A stretch of DNA of 64,000 nt. Origin: JL08 sp039969355 (GTDB lineage Bacteria > Pseudomonadota > Alphaproteobacteria > Rhodobacterales > Rhodobacteraceae). Below the pieces are notes generated by a model that was not told where the DNA came from, made no database searches, and was given only the letters and a program-made list of their open reading frames with translations. Of the stretch, positions 1 to 8,104 are shown piece by piece (position 1 is the first letter of the stretch; every line of letters begins with the position of its first letter). Where the stretch lies: positions 164,990 through 228,989 of the forward strand of contig JBDVOA010000001.1 of the NCBI GenBank assembly GCA_039969355.1, written 5' to 3'. A program made the translations under genes and the position numbers.

Positions 1-1
1 C

Positions 2-280
2 ACAAATACCGGGCAATTCGTTATGGCACTCGACCCCGCTGCGTTTGGCATTGGCGAAGGATTTGGCAAAGAAGCGTCCCGCATCTTTGATGAAATGCGT
101 GCCTCTGAGCCGCTGCCCGGGCATGATCCAGTACGCCTGCCGGGGGACGGGAAGTCGTCCGCGGCCGAAGCTCGGCGCAAGAACGGTCTACAGCTCAAAC
201 CGGCGCTGCGTCGCGACCTGAACGCGCTTGCTGATGAATGCACACTCGCCGCACCATTTCCGGATCTTGCCATTGGTTGA
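2..280 (+). CDS. Malate/L-lactate dehydrogenase (Ldh) family, C-terminal part
   Basis: The reading frame is open from the window edge to a TGA at 278-280, so only the C-terminal 92 residues or so are present. The sequence around MALDPAAFG, then GFGKEASRIFDEM, PLPGHDPVRLPG and a basic stretch ending NGLQL matches, from memory, the end of NAD(P)-dependent malate/L-lactate/ureidoglycolate dehydrogenases. Those enzymes reduce or oxidise 2-hydroxy acids in the cytoplasm. The start lies upstream of the window. The Met codon at 23 is internal. The exact substrate cannot be told from this end of the protein. Confidence 0.75.
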   Translation, partial: TNTGQFVMALDPAAFGIGEGFGKEASRIFDEMRASEPLPGHDPVRLPGDGKSSAAEARRKNGLQLKPALRRDLNALADECTLAAPFPDLAIG

Positions 281-616
281 TGGGAGTTGACCTGACACGA
301 TTTTGCGTCGCCCCAATTGTTCGTTTAGGAGCGACAAGGATTCAAACTCTCGGAACGTATGAATCCATGAAAGCTAATTAGAATAGTGCACCCATCCCAT
401 CAGTTTCCACCCCTCAATTGGATTCATTGATAGGCTTCCCGCATCGACGATCATGCAGGTATCAGCCCATCGTTGTCATCGCCAAGGACTTCAAGTGTAA
501 GCTTGCCAGAAAAATTCACCCTAACCCGATAAATATGAAGTGGGGGATTCTTTGGGGGATTATAAAATAAATTATTCAAAATTACTGTATTAAAACAATA
601 GCTTAAATAAAATTAG
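281..616. other. Non-coding stretch 5' of the tRNA region
   Basis: No convincing gene. The stretch ends in AT-rich DNA. At 541-561 the sequence TGGGGGATT occurs twice in close succession, about 60 bases from the 3' end of the tRNA-Ser gene. See the finding on a possible integration site. Confidence 0.4.
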
Positions 617-706
617 TGGCGGAGACGAAGGGATTCGAACCCTCGAGACCCTTCCGGGCCTACTCCCTTAGCAGGGGAGCGCCTTCGACCACTCGGCCAC
701 ATCTCC
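617..706 (-). tRNA. tRNA-Ser (anticodon GCT)
   Basis: On the minus strand the 5' acceptor strand GGAGATG pairs with CGTCTCC before an encoded CCA at the 3' end. The D-arm GTGGCCGAGTGG, an anticodon stem-loop reading CTGCTAA (anticodon GCT, for AGC/AGU codons), a long variable arm typical of class II tRNAs and the T-arm GGTTCGAATCC are all visible. The length of 90 nt including CCA fits tRNA-Ser. tRNA-Ser genes are common integration sites, but no integrase is present in this window. Confidence 0.96.
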
Positions 707-1389
707 GTCGACGCGTTTAGCAGTCAACATCCCTGCGAAACAAGGCCAAAATGCCGCGCCAACGTATTTCTTTAAGTGGCGAAAAACATGCCGACCGGCA
801 GAACGTGGCAGGAACACGCAGACCACTCTGTCCTAATCTAGGCATAGTCTTAGATTCTATCAGCCGTCAATCGCTCCCTACCCAGGATTTTCGATCTTAA
901 CCAAGACAAAGTCAAACTGACATTTGCAATCTAAAGACAGGTAAACCGGAAAGCCGACTCTTGGATAGGATTAGTATCATCGCCTTAGTTAATGCAGCTA
1001 TCGCGGTATTTGTTTCTTGGCGTACGATAGCGGGTGGAAGTTGCCAGACATTGAAAGGCTGGACGAGAATCAATAGCGGCGAAGCTGGCCAATATTTGGC
1101 CGGCATATGAATGACCGCTTCGGGCTTTGAACGGAACTACGCCGGATTTTGGTGAGTGTCTGCTGTGTTCCGGTAAGCGGTCATTGAAAATCGAAATTTT
1201 GGAATTTCCAGCCCGAACGCCTGCTTTTACCAGCAGGGGACGTTCGTGAAAAACCGGCGAATGCCTCAGTTGCGGTCGAAGCCGCCGTAAGCTGCACTGC
1301 AGTCAGTGTGGTCGGAGTGAACGACCACTTCGCGAACAAAGCGGTCACTGCCAATTCAGGCCACTAACGCACAAATCATCCTACAGCGG
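707..1389. other. Gene-poor stretch with inverted-repeat sequence
   Basis: No open frame here looks like a real protein. The part from 1107 to about 1350 contains an 11-bp perfect inverted repeat, listed separately, and a further copy of the core AAGCGGTCA near 1339. It resembles the multi-copy intergenic repeats of Rhodobacterales genomes, but that is a recollection, not a search result. Confidence 0.4.
1110..1185. repeat. Inverted repeat AATGACCGCTT / AAGCGGTCATT
   Basis: AATGACCGCTT at 1110-1120 is the exact reverse complement of AAGCGGTCATT at 1175-1185, with 54 bases between the arms. A related AAAGCGGTCACT lies near 1338-1349. No gene is associated with it. Confidence 0.6.
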
Positions 1390-1800
1390 TTATGCCCAGC
1401 CGAGTTGCTTTAACGAATGAACGTCATTCCATATCTTGGTCATGTGCCGAATTTTGTCGCCGTCGAACGACATCGCATAGACGTAATCGGCCGCAACCTT
1501 TTTTCCAGTTGCTGGCACCGGCCCATCTACTGAGTGGGTTCCGTGAAACACGGCAAATGCAGTGACGACGCCATGATCTGCATCAGTCGAGAATGACTTT
1601 AGCTCGTAATGACCATCTGGGACGGGTGTCAACAAACCCTTCATCCAATCCGCATAACCCTCCAGCGTAGTTACGTCAGCTAACGCATCAGCCTGAGCCG
1701 AGAATGTAGCGCCATCATGGCAATAGCCTTTGCACCCTTCCCAACCCTTACCAGTCTCGCAAGCCTCAAAAAATTCTCGTGCGGTCGTTTCTATTGACAT
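1390..1800 (-). CDS. SnoaL-like / NTF2-fold polyketide cyclase-type protein
   Basis: This predicted cytoplasmic protein has 136 residues. The N-terminal pattern (TAREFFEACETGKGW, then CHDGATF), a middle helix with YADWMKGLL and strands ending in VYAMSFDGDKI and MTKIWND are typical of the SnoaL/NTF2-like alpha+beta barrel. That fold holds small-molecule isomerases, cyclases and many uncharacterised proteins. The ATG at 1800 was chosen because GGGGGAG lies just upstream at good spacing; a frame extension to 1896 lacks such a site. It stands alone, with no operon partner. No catalytic residues can be assigned, so the function is unknown. Confidence 0.7.
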   Translation of the reverse strand: MSIETTAREFFEACETGKGWEGCKGYCHDGATFSAQADALADVTTLEGYADWMKGLLTPVPDGHYELKSFSTDADHGVVTAFAVFHGTHSVDGPVPATGKKVAADYVYAMSFDGDKIRHMTKIWNDVHSLKQLGWA

Positions 1801-2555
1801 AGTATCTCCCCCAAGGAAGTTTATTACTTCATTCAGCTTTTCGACAGAGCAGTGTGGCGAGTGTACACTAAAGTCGGCCGGATGCCAAAAAACCACAGCC
1901 TACACATTGCCAATGTGCCGATGGGAACGGTGCCATGCTGGATTTTGCAAAGAGCACATGGGGCTCTGAACTGCCATCTGAGCGTTTCCGCCGTATGACT
2001 GCCTTGCGGTGCTAAGCGGCCTTTGCCTTATGGCTTCGCATTTGTGGTTCACCACCAACCCGACATCAAAGGGATGCCTCTGGAGCTTTTTTCGTTCTGA
2101 CTAAGCCATCTCGTCTGAGCGGTTGGATTGGGAAATTTGCATTCAGCACATCCTGATCGATCTGCGCCATTATGGGCAGAAGGGATCGACGCCGAAATCA
2201 TCGAACGGCACCAAACCCAAATTGCACCAACAATAGCCGAAGTCAAAATATTTCAGTAAGGGATGGCATGAAGAAACCGCATGCAGTCCAAAATAGAACA
2301 GCTTAGTTCATAATGCCCTTTCTTATTAACTCGATTATCGGGGCGCCCTCCTCCGCCGAGGAAGTACCACCGTGGTGCTAGCAGGCTAATTCGAACCAGT
2401 CTCAGTTTGTCCCTAGATTCCCGAACGATGTCGACCAAAGCTGGCGCCACTCGGCGCGAACGACGTCGCGCTTGGTTGTTATTTTCCAGCAAAAAAGTCC
2501 CTTGTCATAGAAAAATCATAACAAACTGATGGTGCAGGACTAATGGGGCCTGACC
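1801..2555. other. Gene-poor stretch before the amide module
   Basis: Short open frames exist on both strands but none shows a recognisable domain, a good ribosome-binding site or a sensible neighbour. Translated pieces around 2030-2250 hint at old gene debris, but no family could be named. Confidence 0.35.
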
Positions 2556-3494
2556 CTAGTCGAAAACGATCTTTGGAAAGTAGAAACTGACGCACCAATT
2601 GGGCATATCCACGATCTCAGAGATTCGCAGATCACCACAAACCGACGCGAGCATATAAGCTTCCACAGAAGACATACCCGTTTCAGCGGATACACGGTCG
2701 ACACATTGGCTGACGGCATCTTTCGCGGCCTGCATCAGATCCTCGCCGATCCCGGTAGTTACCCAATAGCCTTTCTTATCGAAGTGCGAGCTCACCGGCC
2801 CGGATGTCTCAAACCGGGGAAAGGCGAAATTTACCCCTTTGATGAGGTCCACTCCGATTTCGACATCCATCGGGCTTTCGATGGCAGTGCCGCATATCTC
2901 GCCATCGCCTTGGGCGGCATGTGTGTCGCCCAGTGAAAGTAGCCCGCCTGCCACTTCGACCGGGAGGTAAAGCGTGGTGCCGACCGCATTGTCGCGGATG
3001 TCGAGGTTGCCGCCCACCCGGCGTGGCGGCACCACCGAGTGATGCCCGGCCTCTGCCAGCGCCAGCCCGATCGTACCGACGAAGGGCTTCAGCGGTACGC
3101 GACCACCTGGCCCGAACACCGAAGGTTGCGAGAGGTTGGTGTCATAGTTCCAGATGTGCAGCGCCGGGTCCGGAAAATCGTCGGCCAATAGGCCGAAACC
3201 CGGAATATTTGCCGTCCAGCCCCAGCTCGATGGGTGAAACGCCCGAAATGTGATTGCCACTGCATCGCCCGGTTCTGCCCCCTCAACAAAGATTGGTCCG
3301 GTAACAGGATTGACGCCGTCAAAGTCGAGCGCGATGAGATCATCGAGCCCACTGCCACTGTTGAGCTGCCCTCCCGAGGCATCAATCGTCTCAACCGCGA
3401 TTGTTTCACCGGGCTTGACGCTCAAGACAGGATCGAGAGAGTTATCCCACCCCAAGTGGTGGTTATGCTTGTGAATCGTATGATTGCAACTCAT
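2556..3494 (-). CDS. Acetamidase/formamidase family amidase
   Basis: This is a 312-residue member of the FmdA/AmdA family. These cytoplasmic hydrolases release ammonia from formamide, acetamide or related short amides. Recognisable family features are the N-terminal HKHNHHLGWDNSLDP (His-rich start of the beta-sandwich), the VKPGETIAVETIDASGGQL segment, GPIFVEGAEPGDAV, and the central LSLGDTHAAQGDGEICGTAIE, which carries the conserved metal/active-site DTHAAQGDGE motif. The length is typical. It is the last gene of the minus-strand operon and its ATG overlaps the livM stop by 4 bp, so it is translationally coupled to the transporter. That coupling suggests the imported compound, or a product of it, is an amide. 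Confidence 0.88.
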   Translation of the reverse strand: MSCNHTIHKHNHHLGWDNSLDPVLSVKPGETIAVETIDASGGQLNSGSGLDDLIALDFDGVNPVTGPIFVEGAEPGDAVAITFRAFHPSSWGWTANIPGFGLLADDFPDPALHIWNYDTNLSQPSVFGPGGRVPLKPFVGTIGLALAEAGHHSVVPPRRVGGNLDIRDNAVGTTLYLPVEVAGGLLSLGDTHAAQGDGEICGTAIESPMDVEIGVDLIKGVNFAFPRFETSGPVSSHFDKKGYWVTTGIGEDLMQAAKDAVSQCVDRVSAETGMSSVEAYMLASVCGDLRISEIVDMPNWCVSFYFPKIVFD

Positions 3495-4540
3495 GTCATG
3501 TCCTCCTTGCGCCGATTGCGCAGCAAAATATCTTCCGCCTCACGATTGCCCATGAAACCATCGGGCTTGAATGCCATCACCACGACGATGACCACGCCGA
3601 GAAGTAGCCCCGACAACCCCAGCATCTGCGGAAACTTGACCCCCAGTACCGTCGGGCCGGTTTCCATCACCCTTACTATTTCTAGGCCAAGCGAAATCAT
3701 CAACGTCCCGATCACAGCACCCGTCACACTGCGCAGGCCACCAAGGATCAGCATGGCCACCGTCAAAAACACATAGTTAAAATAGAAAGGCCGCGCAGAA
3801 ATCGTCCCGAGGTAAAAGGCATAGGCAATGCCCGCCGCGGCGAAGAAAAAAGTGGACACGACCCACGCAATCAACCGTGTCCGGCGCACATCCACTCCCA
3901 TCGCCATCGCGCCAATCTCATCATCTGCAACGGCCCGCAAATTGAGGCCGAAGCGGCTTTCTCGAAAAAGCCGCGCCGCAATTATCGCGAGGATCACCAG
4001 AAACGTGATGTGACCAAGCCCGAAGACCCTGGGAATTCCGAAGAATGCCTGATTGCCTTTGAAGATGTCAGTGCGGTGCAAGAATATCGAATGAACGATC
4101 ACCAAAATGGCAATCGACACGATTGTGATCGATACGCCCGTCAAACGCGACATAAATAACCCCGTGAGCCAACCGATCACACCAGTGATCGCGAGAGCCG
4201 TCAGCGCCGCGGAAATTGGGTGAAGTTCAAAGGCGTTGATCCCCCAGGGCGCATCGGGCAAGGAAATCGCTTTCATCGCCGCAGGTGTGACGCAGATGGC
4301 CGCGACATAGGCTGCAATCCCCATGAACGCAGCATGACTGAACGTGGCGTAGTTGCCGTTTCCCATGAATATCTGAAGGCCGATCACTACGATGACATTT
4401 ACGAAGGCCGCATAGAGAATGCGAGCCTGATAGCTTTCGCCCCACAAGGCGTAGGAACCAACGATCATTAGGATCAGAAGGGAAAGCAAAGCCGCACCGA
4501 TGAGGCCACGACGCTGGCTCCTGTTGAGAATTCCACCCAT
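3491..4540 (-). CDS. livM: Branched-chain amino acid-type ABC transporter permease (LivM)
   Basis: This inner-membrane permease has 349 residues and about nine to ten hydrophobic segments. The GNGNYATFSHAAFMGIAAYVAAI segment near residue 60 and the GLNLRAVADDEIGAMAMGVDVRRTRLIAWVVS stretch (the EAA-like coupling region) are typical of LivM. It pairs with LivH, with LivG/LivF as ATPases and with the periplasmic binding protein encoded at 6212-7378. The start ATG at 4540 overlaps the livH stop by one base (TGATG). Liv-type systems also move urea, amides and other nitrogen compounds, and the neighbouring amidase points that way. The substrate is not proven. Confidence 0.92.
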   Translation of the reverse strand: MGGILNRSQRRGLIGAALLSLLILMIVGSYALWGESYQARILYAAFVNVIVVIGLQIFMGNGNYATFSHAAFMGIAAYVAAICVTPAAMKAISLPDAPWGINAFELHPISAALTALAITGVIGWLTGLFMSRLTGVSITIVSIAILVIVHSIFLHRTDIFKGNQAFFGIPRVFGLGHITFLVILAIIAARLFRESRFGLNLRAVADDEIGAMAMGVDVRRTRLIAWVVSTFFFAAAGIAYAFYLGTISARPFYFNYVFLTVAMLILGGLRSVTGAVIGTLMISLGLEIVRVMETGPTVLGVKFPQMLGLSGLLLGVVIVVVMAFKPDGFMGNREAEDILLRNRRKEDMT

Positions 4541-5436
4541 CAGACCTTGTCGCCTTTCTCGGTCGTCGGGGTCAGGATCCCGTCGGGCCGCCAGAACAGC
4601 AGAAGCGCTACCACAAGAAACACCGCTGCCTGAGCCAGCCCACCGGCGCTCTGTGGCAATAGCACAAGCACCCCGACCTCAAGAAACCCGAGGATAAATC
4701 CGCCAAGCACCGCGCCGGGAAGGCTTCCAAAGCCGCCCAATACGCAGGCGATAAATGCGGTCAGGACAGGGTCAAAGCCCATGTGAGGTGTCACGCTTCC
4801 TCGTCGTGCCATGATAAAGATGCACGCCAAGCCGGCCAGTAGCCCGGAAATCGCAAAGGCTGTGGCGACGACCCGGTTTGCACGGATTCCGCAAAGACGC
4901 ACCATCAGGAAATCCCGAGACGCTGCCCGCATCGCAATGCCGAGGTTGGACCGTTTCAAGAACAGGCCCAAGCCGATGATGGCCAGCACGGTCGCAAGCG
5001 TTTCGTAGACTTGCAGCGACGAAACCTGAATCGGACCGACATTAAAGGTCTTGGCCAGGAAGATAAACTGCTGTGCTGGGATCGGACGCGGTGAGCCGAG
5101 TAGCAAGTAGAGGTTTTGCAGAATGATCGAGACGCCAAAGGCCGTCAACAGCCCGGTCGTGATATTGGCATTCCGGACAGTTCGAAACGCCACCCGCTCG
5201 AGCGCCACGGATATCGCGACACAGGCGATCAGGACAAAGGCCATAAGGAAAATCGGGCTGGCCGTCATGACCGTGCCGATGACCGCCAGAGAATAGCCAC
5301 CAAATGCAATCACTTCTCCATGCGCGAAATTCACCAACCCCATGATCGAAAAAACAATGGCCAATCCTAGCGCGATGAGCGCGTATTCGGCACCGAAGCT
5401 AAGCGCGTTGAGTAATTGTTGAGCCGCATAATCCAT
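4540..5436 (-). CDS. livH: Branched-chain amino acid-type ABC transporter permease (LivH)
   Basis: This is a 298-residue integral membrane permease. Family signatures are the N-terminal LNALSFGAEYALIALGLAIVFSIMGLVNFAHGE and the cytoplasmic loop SNLGIAMRAASRDFLMVRLCGI, which contacts the ATPases. The C-terminal GFGSLPGAVLGGFILGFLE is also typical. The gene sits between livF and livM with TGATG junctions on both sides, which indicates tight coupling in one transcript. It forms the membrane channel together with LivM. Confidence 0.93.
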   Translation of the reverse strand: MDYAAQQLLNALSFGAEYALIALGLAIVFSIMGLVNFAHGEVIAFGGYSLAVIGTVMTASPIFLMAFVLIACVAISVALERVAFRTVRNANITTGLLTAFGVSIILQNLYLLLGSPRPIPAQQFIFLAKTFNVGPIQVSSLQVYETLATVLAIIGLGLFLKRSNLGIAMRAASRDFLMVRLCGIRANRVVATAFAISGLLAGLACIFIMARRGSVTPHMGFDPVLTAFIACVLGGFGSLPGAVLGGFILGFLEVGVLVLLPQSAGGLAQAAVFLVVALLLFWRPDGILTPTTEKGDKV

Positions 5437-6143
5437 CAGCCGTGCACTCCGGTCAGTTCGTTCATAAGATCGGACCCGTCACCGAAGTCCGCGCCGTCCC
5501 CCTCCCGGGTGATGACTCCGTTTGCCAGCACGTAGATATGATCCGACACTTTGATCGCCGCGCCCACATTCTGCTCGACCAGCAGGATCGTCATGCCGGA
5601 TCTACGTAGATCCTCGATCAGGTCGAATATCTGGGCGATGATCTTCGGAGCCAGACCCAGCGAAGGCTCGTCCAGCAGCAGAATCTTCGGATTGCCAAGG
5701 AGCGAGCGCGCGATGGTAAGCATCTGTTGTTCGCCACCTGAAAGCGTGCCTGCGCTTTGGTGGCGACGCTCGCCGAGGATCGGAAAGCGACTTAGCCACT
5801 CTTCCGTTTCGCGCTCCACCGCGTCACGGTCTTTCCGGGTAGCAGCGCCCATTGAAAGGTTCTCCAGAACCGAGAGATTTGAAAAGATCCTCCGCCCCTC
5901 CGGGGCGAGGGATATGCCAGCTCGAAACCGGTCCTCCACAATCATTTCCGCCAGATCCTGGCCATCGAGGGTAATACGTCCGCTATACTGCGCCGTTCCG
6001 GCGACGGCCGCCAAGGTCGAGCTTTTGCCGGCGCCATTTGGCCCCAGAAGCGCGACACAGCCCCCTTGCCCGACCGTAAGGTCGATGCCATGAACCGCCT
6101 CGATCGGGCCATAATTTACTCGTAGCCCGGAAATTTCAAGCAT
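5436..6143 (-). CDS. livF: Branched-chain amino acid-type ABC transporter ATPase (LivF)
   Basis: This 235-residue cytoplasmic ATPase has all motifs intact: Walker A GPNGAGKS at residues 34-41, signature LSGGE at 134-138 and Walker B LLLDEP at 155-160. The PEGRRIFSNLSVLENL segment is diagnostic of the LivF rather than the LivG subgroup. The stop codon overlaps the livH start. It works as a heterodimer with LivG (7391-8104) to power the LivHM channel. It is separated from the upstream binding-protein gene by 68 bp. Confidence 0.93.
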   Translation of the reverse strand: MLEISGLRVNYGPIEAVHGIDLTVGQGGCVALLGPNGAGKSSTLAAVAGTAQYSGRITLDGQDLAEMIVEDRFRAGISLAPEGRRIFSNLSVLENLSMGAATRKDRDAVERETEEWLSRFPILGERRHQSAGTLSGGEQQMLTIARSLLGNPKILLLDEPSLGLAPKIIAQIFDLIEDLRRSGMTILLVEQNVGAAIKVSDHIYVLANGVITREGDGADFGDGSDLMNELTGVHG

Positions 6144-6211
6144 CTGATCCCTCCAGTTGGTTGGATGCGCACCGCCTTCGAGGCAGGGCGCACACGTTTT
6201 TAAGTGTCAGA

Positions 6212-7378
6212 TCACGGCCATTCAGGCACGTTGTTAGGCGCTTTGAGGCTGAGCAAAACACGCTCACCGTTTTTAAAGCCGATCACAGGAATCTCGCGCA
6301 GTGCGTAGCTAGTTGTGTCCTTGAACGAGATTGAATCCACGCTCATCACCGGGATGCTGTCGGCGGCACGGATCGCATCGCGCACAGCGGCCGGATCAGT
6401 CGTTCCGGCGGCCTCTACGCCATAGGCGACGATCTGGACCGTGTCGGCCCCTAGTGCCGGAAACAGGCCGTTAACCGGCATGTCAATTTCGGCGCAGGCC
6501 TGTTGGAATTCGTCGATCTTCGAGCCGCCTTGGCTGGGTGCCAGCGTGCCGAAGAACACACGATCAAGGAGCGAGGCGTCCTCTTGAGCCAGCGCATCGA
6601 GCGAGGGATCGTCAAAGCCGTCGGACCCAACGACCCAGGCATCAAGGCCGGCGGCCCGCATTTGGCGGATCAGGACTGCGATGTCTGGAACGCCCCAGGA
6701 AATATAGACAGCGTCCGGTGCAGGATCGAGCGCGCGCAACTCAGCAATCTGCGGGCTCCAATCGGTTGTGCCGCCAGTGTAGTTGAGCGAGGTCTGAACC
6801 GTTCCGCCGCCCGCTTCAATCACCTCGCCGAACCAAACTGGCGTTGCTGCTGACCAGGAACCGCCTTCATCAGAGGTGAAGAGAACTACATTCCGGACAC
6901 CCTGCAAAAGCGCCCAATCGGCCGCCGCCGCGGCCGTGTAAGGATCGGGCGAAACGTTGGTGAGGAAATTGTCAACGATGCCAGTATGCATCTCGACTTG
7001 AGTCGACTGGGCCTGAACGATGGAAACGCCCTGGCCGCCCGCGATTTGTGCTACCGGGATCATCGTGTCGGAAAACGGGATCGTGCCAATCGCCGTCAGG
7101 CCTTCTCCGAGGAACCGTTCGACTGCCGAAATCGCGGCCTGACTATCGGATCCAACATCCTGAACCAGTAACTCGATCTGACGCCCGCCTACCCCGCCGT
7201 CAGCATTGATCATTGCCGCCATGCATTCGGCGCCGTCAACCTCGTTATAGGGGGCAAAATCGCCGGTCAGCGGCACAGCGAATGCGATCTTGATGACATC
7301 ATCCTGCGCGAGGGCAGGAAGTGCCACCAAAGTAGAAGTTATCGCCGCCAGCGCGAAACGTTTTTTGGGATAGTCCAT
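6212..7378 (-). CDS. Periplasmic binding protein of Liv-type ABC transporter
   Basis: This is a 388-residue type 1 periplasmic ligand-binding protein. A signal peptide covers about residues 1-24 (basic start MDYPKKR, hydrophobic core, cleavage after ALPALA). The mature protein begins with KIAFAVPLTGDFAPYNEVDGAECMAAMINADGGVGGRQIELL, the typical Leu/Ile/Val-binding-protein start, followed by the usual GTIPFSDTMIPVAQIAGGQGV segment. CAGGAGAG lies at good spacing before the ATG at 7378. The gene lies between the two ATPase genes, so the binding protein is clearly part of this transporter. The ligand is probably a nitrogen compound handled by the adjacent amidase and ligase; this is inferred from context only. 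Confidence 0.9.
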   Translation of the reverse strand: MDYPKKRFALAAITSTLVALPALAQDDVIKIAFAVPLTGDFAPYNEVDGAECMAAMINADGGVGGRQIELLVQDVGSDSQAAISAVERFLGEGLTAIGTIPFSDTMIPVAQIAGGQGVSIVQAQSTQVEMHTGIVDNFLTNVSPDPYTAAAAADWALLQGVRNVVLFTSDEGGSWSAATPVWFGEVIEAGGGTVQTSLNYTGGTTDWSPQIAELRALDPAPDAVYISWGVPDIAVLIRQMRAAGLDAWVVGSDGFDDPSLDALAQEDASLLDRVFFGTLAPSQGGSKIDEFQQACAEIDMPVNGLFPALGADTVQIVAYGVEAAGTTDPAAVRDAIRAADSIPVMSVDSISFKDTTSYALREIPVIGFKNGERVLLSLKAPNNVPEWP

Positions 7379-7390
7379 TTTTCTCTCCTG

Positions 7391-8104
7391 TCAGTTGATT
7401 TCGCCGTGCCCCAGATAGGCACGGATGACCTCGTCGTTCTTGGTGACGTCGCGGGGCAGACCGGAGGCCACAAGCCTACCCATATTCATGACTGTCAGCA
7501 TTTCTGATGCAGACATGATGAATTTCAGATCATGATCGATCAAAAGAATCGAACAGCGGTGGCGTTCGCGCAACCACGACAGATTAACGAACAACTCTTC
7601 GGTTTCTTCTGCATTCATTCCGGCTGCGGGTTCGTCCAGCATTAATAGCTTTGGGCGCAAAGACAGAGCTCGGATGATCTCGAGCCGCCGCATATGGCCG
7701 TAAGGCAGGGAATCCGGTGTCTGATCAAGGACTCCGCGCAATCCAAACTTGTCAATCGCATCGTCGATCAGGCGTTTATCGGATCGATCTCGTGCATGCC
7801 CTTCGGCAACTTCGATATTGCGCCCTGCCGTCAGATTTCGAAACAGGCGAAGGTTCTGAAATGTGCGCGCGGCACCCTTTCGGGCCCGGGTTTCCGGCGG
7901 CAGATGGTGGATGTCCTCCCCGTCTAGCGTGATCCGACCGCCACTGAGCGTAAGAAACCCCGAGATCAGGTTGATCATCGTTGTCTTTCCCGCGCCGTTG
8001 GGTCCGATCAACCCGTGGATTTCATCTGTGGCCACAGTGAATGAAACGTCGTCAACAGCCTGAACGCCACCGAAATGTTTAGAAGCATTTTCGACCGCGA
8101 GCAT
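7391..8104 (-). CDS. livG: Branched-chain amino acid-type ABC transporter ATPase (LivG)
   Basis: This 237-residue cytoplasmic ATPase has Walker A GPNGAGKT at residues 34-41, the LivG-type signature region YGHMRRLEI near 135-143 and Walker B LLMLDEP near 153-159. The segment GAARTFQNLRLFRNLTAGRN around 78-96 is typical of LivG. The start was set at 8104, where the ATG overlaps the TGA of the upstream ligase gene (TGATG). A longer frame exists to 8218, but it would run inside the neighbour and lacks family similarity there. It pairs with LivF. Confidence 0.92.
   Translation of the reverse strand: MLAVENASKHFGGVQAVDDVSFTVATDEIHGLIGPNGAGKTTMINLISGFLTLSGGRITLDGEDIHHLPPETRARKGAARTFQNLRLFRNLTAGRNIEVAEGHARDRSDKRLIDDAIDKFGLRGVLDQTPDSLPYGHMRRLEIIRALSLRPKLLMLDEPAAGMNAEETEELFVNLSWLRERHRCSILLIDHDLKFIMSASEMLTVMNMGRLVASGLPRDVTKNDEVIRAYLGHGEIN

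Noticed and set aside
912..1106. 64-residue open frame on the minus strand
   Set aside because: No domain, no ribosome-binding site, and it overlaps the start of the repeat block.
1390..1896. Longer version of the SnoaL-like gene
   Set aside because: The strong GGGGGAG signal supports the start at 1800. The extra 32 residues resemble no family.
2253..2492. 79-residue Arg-rich open frame on the minus strand
   Set aside because: Composition suggests a chance frame in G+C-rich debris, with no recognisable family and no start signal.
3234..3776. 180-residue plus-strand frame inside the amidase and livM genes
   Set aside because: It is opposite to strongly recognisable genes and has no family features.
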